This document shows, in pieces, positions 1 to 7,817 of a stretch of 33,487 nucleotides of DNA. Position 1 is the stretch's first letter. Each line of letters begins with the position of its first letter. The stretch lies in contig JANXBF010000001.1 in the NCBI GenBank assembly GCA_025057615.1, positions 33,698-67,184 on the forward strand, given 5' to 3'. The stretch comes from Candidatus Calescibacterium sp. GTDB lineage: Bacteria > DRYD01. A program made the translations under genes and the position numbers. Below the pieces are notes generated by a model. It had not been told where the DNA came from and searched no databases. It saw nothing but the letters and a program-made list of their open reading frames with translations.

Positions 1-1349
1 TCCAATTTTTTGGTTTTATTGTAAAGATTTTTCATTTCCTCCTTTTTTATTCTCAACTCATTTTTATAGGAATCAAACAAAAAGTTTATGGTAGAAACAA
101 TCTCAAAGAAACTTTTCACTATTCCTATTTCCTTGGATATATCACCTTTAGGATCAATAGAATTAATAAAGATAATATCAAATATTATAGGTTCATTTTT
201 ACCTTTAACCATAAAGGAGAAAGTTCCCACGAAATTAGACGGATTGAAAATATCTTTTGAATAATTATATATCAACTCCGAAAAATTCTGATACTTAGGA
301 TTAATCTTTATAAACTCAAACTTGGTTTTTGATTTGGTAGAATAGGCATACAAAGCAGCATTATTCCAAATCTCAAAAATAAAATCAACAATTTTTATGA
401 TTGCATTATCTATGGTAAATTTTTCGGTTCCAACCAATTCTTTAATTATTTCAAAAACTTTTTGATAAAGAAAAGCAGAATCTACTTTACTAACACTATA
501 ATACCATATAGCCATCTTGGATAAAATATTCATTATCTCTTCATTCCAGCTATCATCGGATTCCAACGAAAAATCAGAAAAAGATAAGACAGCCAAAGGT
601 AACTTACCACCAAAACTAACTTTCTTACATAAGAATCCCTTTACTTTAGAAAATCTACATGTAGAACAAGGAACAGGCTTATTCTTCTTAAAAGCAGGAC
701 AAACCTCTAACAACACATTCCAATTATTTATATCACACGGTAAGCTGTTATAAAACTTGCCATTTTCAAAAACGAAAGCTACATGCAAATCAAAACCTAT
801 GTTTGAAAACAAATTTAAAAGCTGATTTACAGGCAACTCATCCTTCTTAAAACCTATCTTATCAATTATCCACTTTGATATTTCTTTAAAAATTTCATTC
901 TTATCAAAAATATATAGATTACTGTTTATAAGCAAGGATATGGTATCAGCTATATTGTTTAAATCATTCAGATCTTTGATATCAAACTTTTTTTCTCTTA
1001 TCAAAGTTAGCGTACCAATAGGGAAACCCTTATGCCTAACAGGTACAACTAAAACAGAGAAAACATGGTTGGATAGAGAAGTACCAATAGTTCTAGGATC
1101 CCTTGTAGTATCAAGTATAACAACCGGTATATTCTCGTCAAAAGCCACCTTTTCTAATCTATCAACAAGATTCTTATGGAAGTTCGAACAATCCTTATCA
1201 ATACCTATATGTTTAACACAAAAAGAAGAATATTCATCAAACTCCATATAATATACTTGTTTGGCTTGATACTTTGATTGTATCTGATAAAGAATATTCC
1301 TTAAATTATCGAGTCTACTTTGATTATGTATATTTTGGAAAATGTTCAT
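1..1349 (-). CDS. GAF-repeat signalling protein, C-terminus beyond the window
   Basis: An uninterrupted reading frame of 449 codons runs from an ATG at 1349 off the left edge. The ATG overlaps the gyrB stop (ATGA), which suggests translational coupling. Residues 20-150 look like a GAF sensor domain, with the typical stretch VVPVRHKGFPIGTLTLI followed by a helix. Residues 155-285 and 290-425 look like two further, more divergent GAF-like units. The second carries a cysteine cluster C217-x10-C-x2-C-x9-C241 that could bind a metal, Fe-S cluster or haem. The visible part ends in a charged helix (KNELRIKKEEMKNLYNK), typical of a coiled-coil linker to an output domain. That domain lies outside the window, so it cannot be said whether this is a kinase, phosphatase or diguanylate cyclase. 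The reading frame is certain; the GAF call rests on pattern only. Confidence 0.8.
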   Translation of the reverse strand, partial: MNIFQNIHNQSRLDNLRNILYQIQSKYQAKQVYYMEFDEYSSFCVKHIGIDKDCSNFHKNLVDRLEKVAFDENIPVVILDTTRDPRTIGTSLSNHVFSVLVVPVRHKGFPIGTLTLIREKKFDIKDLNDLNNIADTISLLINSNLYIFDKNEIFKEISKWIIDKIGFKKDELPVNQLLNLFSNIGFDLHVAFVFENGKFYNSLPCDINNWNVLLEVCPAFKKNKPVPCSTCRFSKVKGFLCKKVSFGGKLPLAVLSFSDFSLESDDSWNEEIMNILSKMAIWYYSVSKVDSAFLYQKVFEIIKELVGTEKFTIDNAIIKIVDFIFEIWNNAALYAYSTKSKTKFEFIKINPKYQNFSELIYNYSKDIFNPSNFVGTFSFMVKGKNEPIIFDIIFINSIDPKGDISKEIGIVKSFFEIVSTINFLFDSYKNELRIKKEEMKNLYNKTKKL

Positions 1350-3268
1350 AAATCAAGATCATTAATGGATATAGAGACAGCATTTTGTAGAATAATTTTT
1401 TTTCGTTCTTCAACATCAATTCCCATGAGAATATTAATAATTTTTTCAGCTTTTTCAGCATCATCTAAAGAAACTCTCTTAAGAATCCTGGTCTTGGGAT
1501 TCATTATTGTTTCCCAGAGCTGTTCAGGATTCATCTCACCCAGTCCTTTAAAACGCTGAACCCTATATTTTGTCAAGTTCCTGGTTTCCTTCTCCAATTC
1601 CTTATTGGTGTAAACATATATAGATTTGTTGTTGGTGATTATCCTATAAAGCGGGCTATGGGCCAAATATAAATTTCCATGATATATAAGAGATCTCATA
1701 AATCTATAAAAAAATGTCAACAAAAGTGTCCTTATGTGATATCCATCAACATCGGCATCAGTAGCAATGACAACCTTGGAATATCTCAATTTAGAGATAT
1801 CAACTTTTTTATCTTCGTAATCTATCCCACATCCCAAGGCAGCTATTATAGCCCTTATCTCATTATTTTGTAGTATCTTTTCTATATTAGACTTTTCAAC
1901 ATTTATTATTTTACCTTTGAGGGGTAAAACAGCCTGAGTATTTCTATCTCTTGCATTTTTTGCAGACCCACCGGCACTATCACCTTCAACAATGTAAATC
2001 TCCCTCTTACTTATATCCTTGGAAATACAGTCAGCAAGTTTACCCGCAACAGTGTAAAGTATATCAGTTTTAGATTTAGCTATAACCAACTGTCTTGCTC
2101 TTTTGGCAGCAACTCTGGCCTTATATGCAATCAAGGATTTCTGCAAAATAATATCAATAATATCCTTATTAGAATCAAATATTCTCTTTATATCATTCAT
2201 TACAGTATTCTCTATAGCATTCTTAACTTCGTTGCTGACAAGCCTTGATTTAGTCTGACCCTCAAACTGAGGATTAGGTACCTTAACAGAAACTATGTAA
2301 ACCATCGACTGCCTAATATCATCTCCAGAAAGACTTACATCCTTTTCCTTTATACTTTCAATAGCAAAATTGTTGACAAGACGAGTAAAAGAATTTCTGA
2401 AAGCAGTCAAATGAGTACCACCATCAACCGTGTTAATATTATTAGCAAAAGATTTGTAAATCTCAACATCAGAATCAGTATGAACAAAAGCAATCTCTAC
2501 AACAACATCCCCATAAACATTCTTAACATACTGTACATCATAAAGCTTATTAAAAGAGTTATGGCTAACTATATTTTGAACAAAATCACTTATACCCTGT
2601 GGATAATTCAGAACCCTGTTTACACCAGTAGACTCATCACTAAACTCAATAGTGATAAATGGATTCAGATATGCAAGCTCTTCCAACCTTTCCAAAACAT
2701 ATTCATGATCAAAATTTATGTTTTTGAAAATTTGGCTATCAGGTTTGAAAGTTATTATTGTTCCAGTTCTATTAGTTTTACCCTTTCTCTGAACGGTACT
2801 TACTGGTACACCTCTCTCGTATTTTTGAGTCCAGACATACCCATCTCTATGCACCTCAGCAATTAAGTACTCTGAAAGAGCATTAACAACAGATATACCC
2901 ACTCCGTGCAAACCACCTGAAATCTTGTAAACCTTGTTGGAAAACTTGGCACCAGAATGTAAAACTGTTAAAACCACTTCTAAAGCCGACTTACCCTCAG
3001 AAGGAACAATGTCAACTGGAATACCTCTACCATTATCTTCAACAACACATTCATTTGTCTTTAAAAGCTTTACTTTTATAAGATTACAATATCCTGCAAC
3101 AGCTTCATCTATACTGTTATCTACAACTTCGTTAATCAAATGATGAAGCCCTTTTTTATCAGTAGAACCAATATACATTGCAGGGCGCTGCCTAACAGCT
3201 TCCAACCCTTTTAGAACTTTTATGTCTTTTGCACTATATCCGTCTGTTTTTTGGGCTTTGACAGTCAT
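1346..3268 (-). CDS. gyrB: DNA gyrase subunit B (type IIA topoisomerase ATPase subunit)
   Basis: This is the ATP-hydrolysing subunit that works with GyrA to introduce negative supercoils. The 640-residue length is normal for the short bacterial form. Visible motifs in order are the GHKL ATPase N-box HLINEVVDNSIDEA, DNGRGIPV, and the ATP-lid GGLHGVGISVVNALS. Next come the QTK loop (FEGQTKSRL), the Toprim motif EGDSAGGSAK, then ATDADVDGYHIRTLL, and the C-terminal FKGLGEMNPEQLW. A ParE (topoisomerase IV) assignment cannot be fully excluded, because GyrA/ParC is not in view. The start overlaps the end of the preceding small membrane gene by 4 bases, and its stop overlaps the next start. Finding it alongside reverse gyrase means the cell may set its DNA topology with two opposing enzymes. 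Confidence 0.93.
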   Translation of the reverse strand: MTVKAQKTDGYSAKDIKVLKGLEAVRQRPAMYIGSTDKKGLHHLINEVVDNSIDEAVAGYCNLIKVKLLKTNECVVEDNGRGIPVDIVPSEGKSALEVVLTVLHSGAKFSNKVYKISGGLHGVGISVVNALSEYLIAEVHRDGYVWTQKYERGVPVSTVQRKGKTNRTGTIITFKPDSQIFKNINFDHEYVLERLEELAYLNPFITIEFSDESTGVNRVLNYPQGISDFVQNIVSHNSFNKLYDVQYVKNVYGDVVVEIAFVHTDSDVEIYKSFANNINTVDGGTHLTAFRNSFTRLVNNFAIESIKEKDVSLSGDDIRQSMVYIVSVKVPNPQFEGQTKSRLVSNEVKNAIENTVMNDIKRIFDSNKDIIDIILQKSLIAYKARVAAKRARQLVIAKSKTDILYTVAGKLADCISKDISKREIYIVEGDSAGGSAKNARDRNTQAVLPLKGKIINVEKSNIEKILQNNEIRAIIAALGCGIDYEDKKVDISKLRYSKVVIATDADVDGYHIRTLLLTFFYRFMRSLIYHGNLYLAHSPLYRIITNNKSIYVYTNKELEKETRNLTKYRVQRFKGLGEMNPEQLWETIMNPKTRILKRVSLDDAEKAEKIINILMGIDVEERKKIILQNAVSISINDLDL

Positions 3269-3483
3269 ATCTTATACTTATCCTTTTCCTCAGATAATTT
3301 TCTGAATCTTACAACTAAACCAGTGATAACTCCGAAAACCAAACCTACAAATATTCCAACAATAAGAAGTATAAAAGCACTTCCAGGGAAAAAAGCAAAA
3401 AAATTACCAGATAAAAATCCTAAAATCCCAAATATAACAACAAAAACTAAAACGTATCTTAAAAAAATTTTGTCATTATCCAT
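3265..3483 (-). CDS. Small two-helix membrane protein
   Basis: This 72-residue protein has two predicted transmembrane segments, roughly residues 9-33 and 36-60. A basic and acidic tail (RFRKLSEEKDKYKI) follows. The size and helix-turn-helix layout resemble AtpI/AtpZ-type accessory proteins or other short membrane proteins, but no diagnostic motif is present and no ATP synthase gene is nearby. Its end overlaps the gyrB start by 4 bases, so it is very probably a real gene translated together with gyrB. The function is not recognised. Confidence 0.65.
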   Translation of the reverse strand: MDNDKIFLRYVLVFVVIFGILGFLSGNFFAFFPGSAFILLIVGIFVGLVFGVITGLVVRFRKLSEEKDKYKI

Positions 3484-3522
3484 ATTGAACTCTTCAAAAT
3501 ATAATTCTCTAAAACAAAAATA

Positions 3523-4503
3523 TTATCCTTTACTTATCTTTTTTATTTCTTCATAAATTTTTCTAACTGTTGGTAAATGATAACCGCTAAACTTCTTAAA
3601 CCACCCAAGATAGTAATCCACTTCCGTTTTGGTCTTATTTAATACTAAATCTCTATAAAATGAAGGTTCTCTATTATCTCTTAACCATCTCAAAATCTTT
3701 GGGTTAGAGTAAATTTTCTTAAATAACCAAAATGGAGAATACTTATAAAAAATAGAAATGTAATTTAAATTGTAGGACCTGAAATTGTAAAACCTTATAT
3801 TTTCCTTATTCATAAAATCCATTATTTCAACTATGAGCTTCCTTTCAAGTTCAATGGCCTCATAATTTGAAGTAAATATTTCCCAAGGTAAACCTCCAAA
3901 ATAAGCAGGTACAACATTAAGAACCAAATTCAAAATTAACTTCGAAAATCTGACATCTAAATGACTATAAGAATAACTAAAAAAACAATACTCATTATTC
4001 CACCTTAGATTAAAATTCATTAATTTATTTTCTATACCACTACTTCCAACAACAGTCAAAACAGCTTGTGATTTATAGGGATTATAAATCAAAAGTTCAT
4101 TATCTTTGAAATCCATGGCAGTGGTAAAAGTCAAATAATATAAATTACCATTGAAAACTAATGTCACTTCATCCTCAACAAAAACTCCATTCTGGGTTAA
4201 CACTAAATTATCAACTTGATAAGTGCTTAATATACTTTCCAAATAAGACTTAACATCGTAAGATTTTGAACACAGAAAAAGATAATCTATTTTCTTTATC
4301 CCACTATCTATTATTTTTACCTTATCAACTCTATTAGATAACAACTTCTTACCCCTGTATAAAAATGAAACATCATAAGGGCCCAAATTCTGCCTGCGTG
4401 TATAAATTAAAGGTTCATAGAATCTAAGAAGGAAATACAAAAAAGCACCCATAGATCCAAAACCAGCAATAACAATCGTCTTGTTGTTATTCAACTCTTT
4501 CAT
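3523..4503 (-). CDS. 2-dehydropantoate 2-reductase (ketopantoate reductase) family protein
   Basis: The protein probably reduces ketopantoate to pantoate with NADPH in pantothenate/CoA synthesis, or a related 2-keto acid. The 326 residues start with a Rossmann fold carrying GFGSMG (residues 14-19). Residues matching E. coli PanE are all present: N105 in LTQNG, the K188-x3-N192-x3-N196 helix (SKLILNLVLN), and S281, D285 and E294 in the C-terminal SFYRD...TEVD segment. Catalysis should therefore be intact, although the sequence between these motifs is divergent. The ATG at 4503 lies inside the end of the upstream 51-codon gene and has no clear ribosome-binding site of its own, so translation is probably coupled. 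The exact substrate is inferred from the family. Confidence 0.8.
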   Translation of the reverse strand: MKELNNNKTIVIAGFGSMGAFLYFLLRFYEPLIYTRRQNLGPYDVSFLYRGKKLLSNRVDKVKIIDSGIKKIDYLFLCSKSYDVKSYLESILSTYQVDNLVLTQNGVFVEDEVTLVFNGNLYYLTFTTAMDFKDNELLIYNPYKSQAVLTVVGSSGIENKLMNFNLRWNNEYCFFSYSYSHLDVRFSKLILNLVLNVVPAYFGGLPWEIFTSNYEAIELERKLIVEIMDFMNKENIRFYNFRSYNLNYISIFYKYSPFWLFKKIYSNPKILRWLRDNREPSFYRDLVLNKTKTEVDYYLGWFKKFSGYHLPTVRKIYEEIKKISKG

Positions 4504-4642
4504 TACTTTTAACTTTATAATTATAAAAGTATCCTATTATAAACAATGAAACTCCCATAATAAAAGCCATCAATGATAACAAAACAAAAACCAACGCAAG
4601 AATCAAAAAACTCTCCCACCAAAAAAACTCAAAATCTTTCAC
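4487..4642 (-). CDS. 51-residue single-pass membrane peptide
   Basis: A GTG start at 4642 is preceded by a near-perfect Shine-Dalgarno AAGGAGG (4650-4656). The frame runs 51 codons to a TAA at 4487. The product has an aromatic N-terminus (MKDFEFFWWE), one long hydrophobic segment at about residues 11-40, and a basic tail NYKVKSNERVE. It follows the KhtT-like gene closely and overlaps the start of the ketopantoate-reductase-like gene by 17 bases. The strong ribosome site, the clean membrane-peptide composition and the position filling an otherwise empty gap argue that it is real. The function is unknown; it could be a small subunit of a transporter or respiratory complex. Confidence 0.7.
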   Translation of the reverse strand: MKDFEFFWWESFLILALVFVLLSLMAFIMGVSLFIIGYFYNYKVKSNERVE

Positions 4643-4649
4643 AATTAAA

Positions 4650-4656
4650 CCTCCTT
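4650..4656 (-). promoter_or_regulatory. Shine-Dalgarno site deciding the GTG start of the 51-residue peptide
   Basis: The minus strand reads AAGGAGG seven bases before GTG at 4642. This strong site is the main reason for accepting a non-ATG, very short gene here. Confidence 0.75.
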
Positions 4657-4661
4657 AAAAA

Positions 4662-5138
4662 TTAATTATTAATATACCTTTCAAGATCTTTCAACTGGTT
4701 CCTATTACCTATACATACAATCGTATCATTGGGGGAAAATTTGAAATTATAAGGATCTGGATTAACGACAAATTCCTTGCCTCTTATGACAGCAACAATA
4801 GAAACCCCAGTTTTCTTTCTAACTTCCAATTCACTCAAAGTCTTATCAACAAAATAACTCTTATCAGATATCTTTAACCATTCAAATATTAGCTGCTTTT
4901 GAATGTACTCAACTTTTTCTTTACTGATCGTTTGATATAAAGCCTCAGTCAAAATAAGTCCCAACTTCTTAGCCTCCTCAGAAGTTAATGTGAATTCAAA
5001 TAAAACGTCCTCACCCTTAAGAAAGTAAACCTGTTTTATTCCTGACTCGTAAACAATAACTTGAATTTCACTATCAGCGGTTCTGATTATATATTTCCTA
5101 CCTAAACCTGGTAAATCTACTTCCTCAAAGAAACTCAT
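4662..5138 (-). CDS. KhtT-like TrkA-C regulatory subunit of a K+/H+ antiporter
   Basis: This 158-residue cytoplasmic protein has the two-part layout of cation:proton antiporter regulatory subunits. The N-terminal beta-rich domain begins VDLPGLGRKYIIRTADSEIQ and contains the LTSEEAKKLGLIL helix. Residues 85-158 form a TrkA-C (RCK-C) ligand-binding domain (VSIVAVIRGKEFVVNPDPYNF, ending DTIVCIGNRNQLKDLERYI). Such proteins gate CPA2-type potassium/proton antiporters. The antiporter gene that normally sits beside it is absent; only a 51-residue membrane peptide follows. The ATG overlaps the thrS stop by 4 bases, so it is translated with thrS. Confidence 0.8.
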   Translation of the reverse strand: MSFFEEVDLPGLGRKYIIRTADSEIQVIVYESGIKQVYFLKGEDVLFEFTLTSEEAKKLGLILTEALYQTISKEKVEYIQKQLIFEWLKISDKSYFVDKTLSELEVRKKTGVSIVAVIRGKEFVVNPDPYNFKFSPNDTIVCIGNRNQLKDLERYINN

Positions 5139-7006
5139 GAGAAAAATTTATTAAAAAATTCTTCTATACTCATCTTTCCTATGTCACCAATACCCTTCTG
5201 CCTAACAGTAACAGAATTTGTTTCCTTTTCCTTTTGACCGATGATGAGCATAAGTGGTATTTTTTGAATCTCGGCTTGCCTTATTTTATAACCCAATTTC
5301 TCTGCGTCTCTATTAATTTCAACCCTTATTTGCCTGTTCTTCAAAAAATTAAAGACTTCCTCTGAATAATCATTAAATTTTTGAGAAACAGGTAAAACAA
5401 TAACCTGAATGGGAGCCAACCACAAAGGAAACTCCCCACCATAATGCTCTATTAAAATACCAAAAAACCTCTCAAAAGAACCCAATATTGCTCTGTGTAT
5501 CATAACAGGAACATGTTTAGAATTATCCGGACCAATGTAGTAAATACCAAATCTCTGAGGCAAATTAAAATCAAGCTGGATAGTTGAACATTGCCAGGTT
5601 CTTGACAAAGCATCAGTTATCTCAACATCTATTTTGGGTCCATAGAAAGCACCCTCACCTTCATTAATAGTATATTCCATACCAGCTTTATCAAGAGCAT
5701 TTTTCAGAGACTTTTCAGCCAAGTTCCATAACTCAATATCACCAACAAACTCATCAGGTCTGGTGCTCAAATAAACCCTATATTTATCAAAACCAAATTT
5801 ACCCAAAATATACCTAGTTAAATCAATAAGTTCAATTATTTCATTCTCAACCTGTTCAGGAGTACAGAATATATGAGCATCATCCTGAGTAAATCCTCTT
5901 ACTCTCAAAAGACCATGCAAAACACCAGACTTTTCATATCTATAAACGGTTCCATATTCCGCTATCCTCAAGGGCAAATCTTTATAGCTTCTTATCGCAT
6001 TTTGAAAAACCTTGATATGAAAAGGGCAGTTCATTGGCTTTACAACGAATTCCTGTTCCTCATCAGTTTCCATAATCGGAAACATATATTTATTGTAGAC
6101 TGCCAGATGACCACTTATTCTCCAAAGATCAGCATTAGCAATATGTGGAGTCCTAACAAAAAGATAGCCCTTCTCTTCCAACTTCTTTCTTAAGAACTCT
6201 TCAATAGTATACCTTATCCTTTCTCCCTTAGGCAACCATATTACCAATCCACCACCAACAGTAGGTTCAATCTCAAATAATCCTAACTGACTACCCAAAA
6301 TTCTATGATCTCTCTTCTTTGCCTCCTCTCTTCTTTGAATAAAATTTTTGAGCTCCTCATCAGAAAAGAAAGCAGTACCATAAATTCTCTGAAGCATCTT
6401 GTTCCTTTCATTACCCTTCCAGTAAGCACCGCTAACAGAAAGAAGTTTAAAATGTTTTATTCTTCCTGTAGAAACAACATGCGGTCCCCTACAAAGATCT
6501 ACAAATTCCCCCTGTCTATAGATAGATACAACATCTTCATTAATATCCTCTTGAAGCATGAGAACTTTATAATTTTCATCCAAATCTTTAAACAACGCAA
6601 TAGCTTGATCTTTTGTAATCTCCTCTCTTATAATGGATAAATCCTCATGAACTATTTTTTTCATTTCCTCTTCTATTTTTGACAAATCTTCCTCAGAAAT
6701 AGGATTCTCAAAATCTATGTCATAATAGAATCCAAAATCAACAGGTGGTCCTATTGTAATTTTGGCTCTGTTTTTGTATATCCTTTTAACAGCTTGTGCC
6801 ATTAAATGTGCAGCACTATGTCTGAGAACTTCTAAAGCTCTATGATCATCCTCCGAAATAAGCTCTATTTCCGATTCATTAGGAGCCCTAAAAGAAAGAT
6901 CAACAAGCTTTCCATTAAAGCAAGCAACAACAAAATCTTCAATCTTTAACCCATTTTCTTCTATAGACTCTCTTATCGTTTTATCTTTTTGAACTTTTAT
7001 TTTCAT
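5135..7006 (-). CDS. thrS: Threonyl-tRNA synthetase
   Basis: It charges tRNA-Thr with threonine. The domains appear in the expected order. An N-terminal TGS domain covers residues 1-60. The editing domain has the HSAAH motif and the CRGPH motif. The class II catalytic core has the zinc-binding PMNCPFH, motif 2 (LLRVRGFTQDDAHIF) and motif 3 (VMIHRAILGSFERFFG). A C-terminal anticodon-binding domain ends KMSIEEFFNKFF. The ATG at 7006 gives 623 residues. A TTG two codons upstream (7012) is also in frame, but neither has a clear Shine-Dalgarno. The stop overlaps the next start by 4 bases, making thrS the probable first gene of a long minus-strand operon. Confidence 0.96.
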   Translation of the reverse strand: MKIKVQKDKTIRESIEENGLKIEDFVVACFNGKLVDLSFRAPNESEIELISEDDHRALEVLRHSAAHLMAQAVKRIYKNRAKITIGPPVDFGFYYDIDFENPISEEDLSKIEEEMKKIVHEDLSIIREEITKDQAIALFKDLDENYKVLMLQEDINEDVVSIYRQGEFVDLCRGPHVVSTGRIKHFKLLSVSGAYWKGNERNKMLQRIYGTAFFSDEELKNFIQRREEAKKRDHRILGSQLGLFEIEPTVGGGLVIWLPKGERIRYTIEEFLRKKLEEKGYLFVRTPHIANADLWRISGHLAVYNKYMFPIMETDEEQEFVVKPMNCPFHIKVFQNAIRSYKDLPLRIAEYGTVYRYEKSGVLHGLLRVRGFTQDDAHIFCTPEQVENEIIELIDLTRYILGKFGFDKYRVYLSTRPDEFVGDIELWNLAEKSLKNALDKAGMEYTINEGEGAFYGPKIDVEITDALSRTWQCSTIQLDFNLPQRFGIYYIGPDNSKHVPVMIHRAILGSFERFFGILIEHYGGEFPLWLAPIQVIVLPVSQKFNDYSEEVFNFLKNRQIRVEINRDAEKLGYKIRQAEIQKIPLMLIIGQKEKETNSVTVRQKGIGDIGKMSIEEFFNKFFS

Positions 7007-7097
7007 AAGCAATAATCATTGTAAATTTCCAAATAAATTTCTAATTATAGTTTTTCAATACTAAAATGGATTTCCCTTTATATTTATCAACATACTG

Positions 7098-7136
7098 AAA
7101 AATAAATCCCCCTCCTATGAAAAAGAAGGGGGATTT
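7098..7136 (-). terminator. Rho-independent terminator of the glycine-rich gene
   Basis: Perfect 10-bp arms, AAATCCCCCT (7104-7113) and AGGGGGATTT (7127-7136), enclose a 13-base loop. On the minus strand the stem is followed by ATTTTTC. It begins 14 bases beyond the stop of the gene at 7150-7683 and would separate that transcript from thrS. Confidence 0.8.
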
Positions 7137-7149
7137 AAGAGGTTAGTAT

Positions 7150-7683
7150 TTATATAGCTCTGGCACCTGGGAAACCAAAAGATCCACTGAAAGAACTGAA
7201 ATTGAAATTGAACCCTGCTTGCCCAAACTGATTAAACTGATTACCTTGGTTTTGTTGCTGTAACAAAATCATCAATAACATAATAATCAACATTATTATT
7301 AATTGTTGATTCATACCATTGGGTTGGCAACAACCAGGGTTACCCATTCCAGGAAAACCACCCATACCAGGCATACCAACAGGAAAACCGCAACCAGGAA
7401 GTCCTCCCATACCGGGCATAGAAAAGGGGGAAACAGGATTTTGACCAAACTGACCCAATGGATTAGAAAGCAAACCACCCAAAATGCCACCTATTAAACC
7501 GCCAACCAATCCTCCAATTAAACCTTGCAATAAAGGATTATTAGATATAAATCCATCTTGAATTCCAAAACCTACACCTATACCAAGTGCACCAAATCCC
7601 CCAGCTATACCAAACCCTCCAGCTATACCAATTCCTCCACCTATATTAATTCCTCCACCTATCATACCAATAGTATTAAACAT
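7150..7683 (-). CDS. Glycine-rich low-complexity protein of unknown function
   Basis: The protein has 177 residues in distinct compositional blocks. Residues 1-45 are repeats of the type GGGIGIAGGFGIAGGFG. Residues 50-75 form a perfect glycine zipper (LIGGLVGGLIGGILGGLL). A PGMGG-type block with three cysteines (PGCGF...GCCQ) follows, then a very hydrophobic stretch (LIIMLIIMLLMILL) flanked by glutamine and asparagine. The tail is rich in F, G, S and N. There is no signal peptide and no recognised family. It could be a membrane-associated, self-assembling or bacteriocin-like protein, but this is a guess from composition. A strong AAGGAGG lies 12 bases upstream, and a dedicated terminator follows, so it looks like an independently and perhaps highly expressed gene. 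Met7 is an alternative start (see the leader-peptide finding). Confidence 0.7.
   Translation of the reverse strand: MFNTIGMIGGGINIGGGIGIAGGFGIAGGFGALGIGVGFGIQDGFISNNPLLQGLIGGLVGGLIGGILGGLLSNPLGQFGQNPVSPFSMPGMGGLPGCGFPVGMPGMGGFPGMGNPGCCQPNGMNQQLIIMLIIMLLMILLQQQNQGNQFNQFGQAGFNFNFSSFSGSFGFPGARAI
7603..7668. repeat. 18-bp tandem repeat, about 3.7 copies
   Basis: Successive 18-base units begin at 7603, 7621, 7639 and 7657 (plus strand AGCTATACCAAACCCTCC and close variants). They encode the six-residue glycine repeats at the start of the glycine-rich protein, and point to recent expansion by slippage. Confidence 0.75.
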
Positions 7684-7690
7684 ATTTTCA

Positions 7691-7702
7691 TTTCACCTCC
7701 TT
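7691..7702 (-). promoter_or_regulatory. Strong ribosome-binding site AAGGAGGTGAAA
   Basis: The minus strand reads AAGGAGGTGAAA. Essentially the same leader precedes the 22-residue peptide (24341-24351) and the glycine-zipper gene (28556-28567), so it is a shared feature of the small and low-complexity genes here. It is followed first by an out-of-frame ATG at 7691 and then by the annotated ATG at 7683. Confidence 0.7.
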
Positions 7703-7817
7703 AACTTTATCAATCAATTCTACTTTTGATCTTTAGAAACACAGAACCAATCCATTTTTTGTTAAAATTGTTAATTTTTTTTGAGAATTTGTAAAAATAA
7801 ATAATTACTTAAGAAAC

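Noticed and set aside
517-1251. Plus-strand frames of 78 and 103 codons near the left edge
   Set aside because: They lie opposite the long minus-strand GAF-protein frame, which has coupling to gyrB and domain-like sequence; the plus frames have neither.
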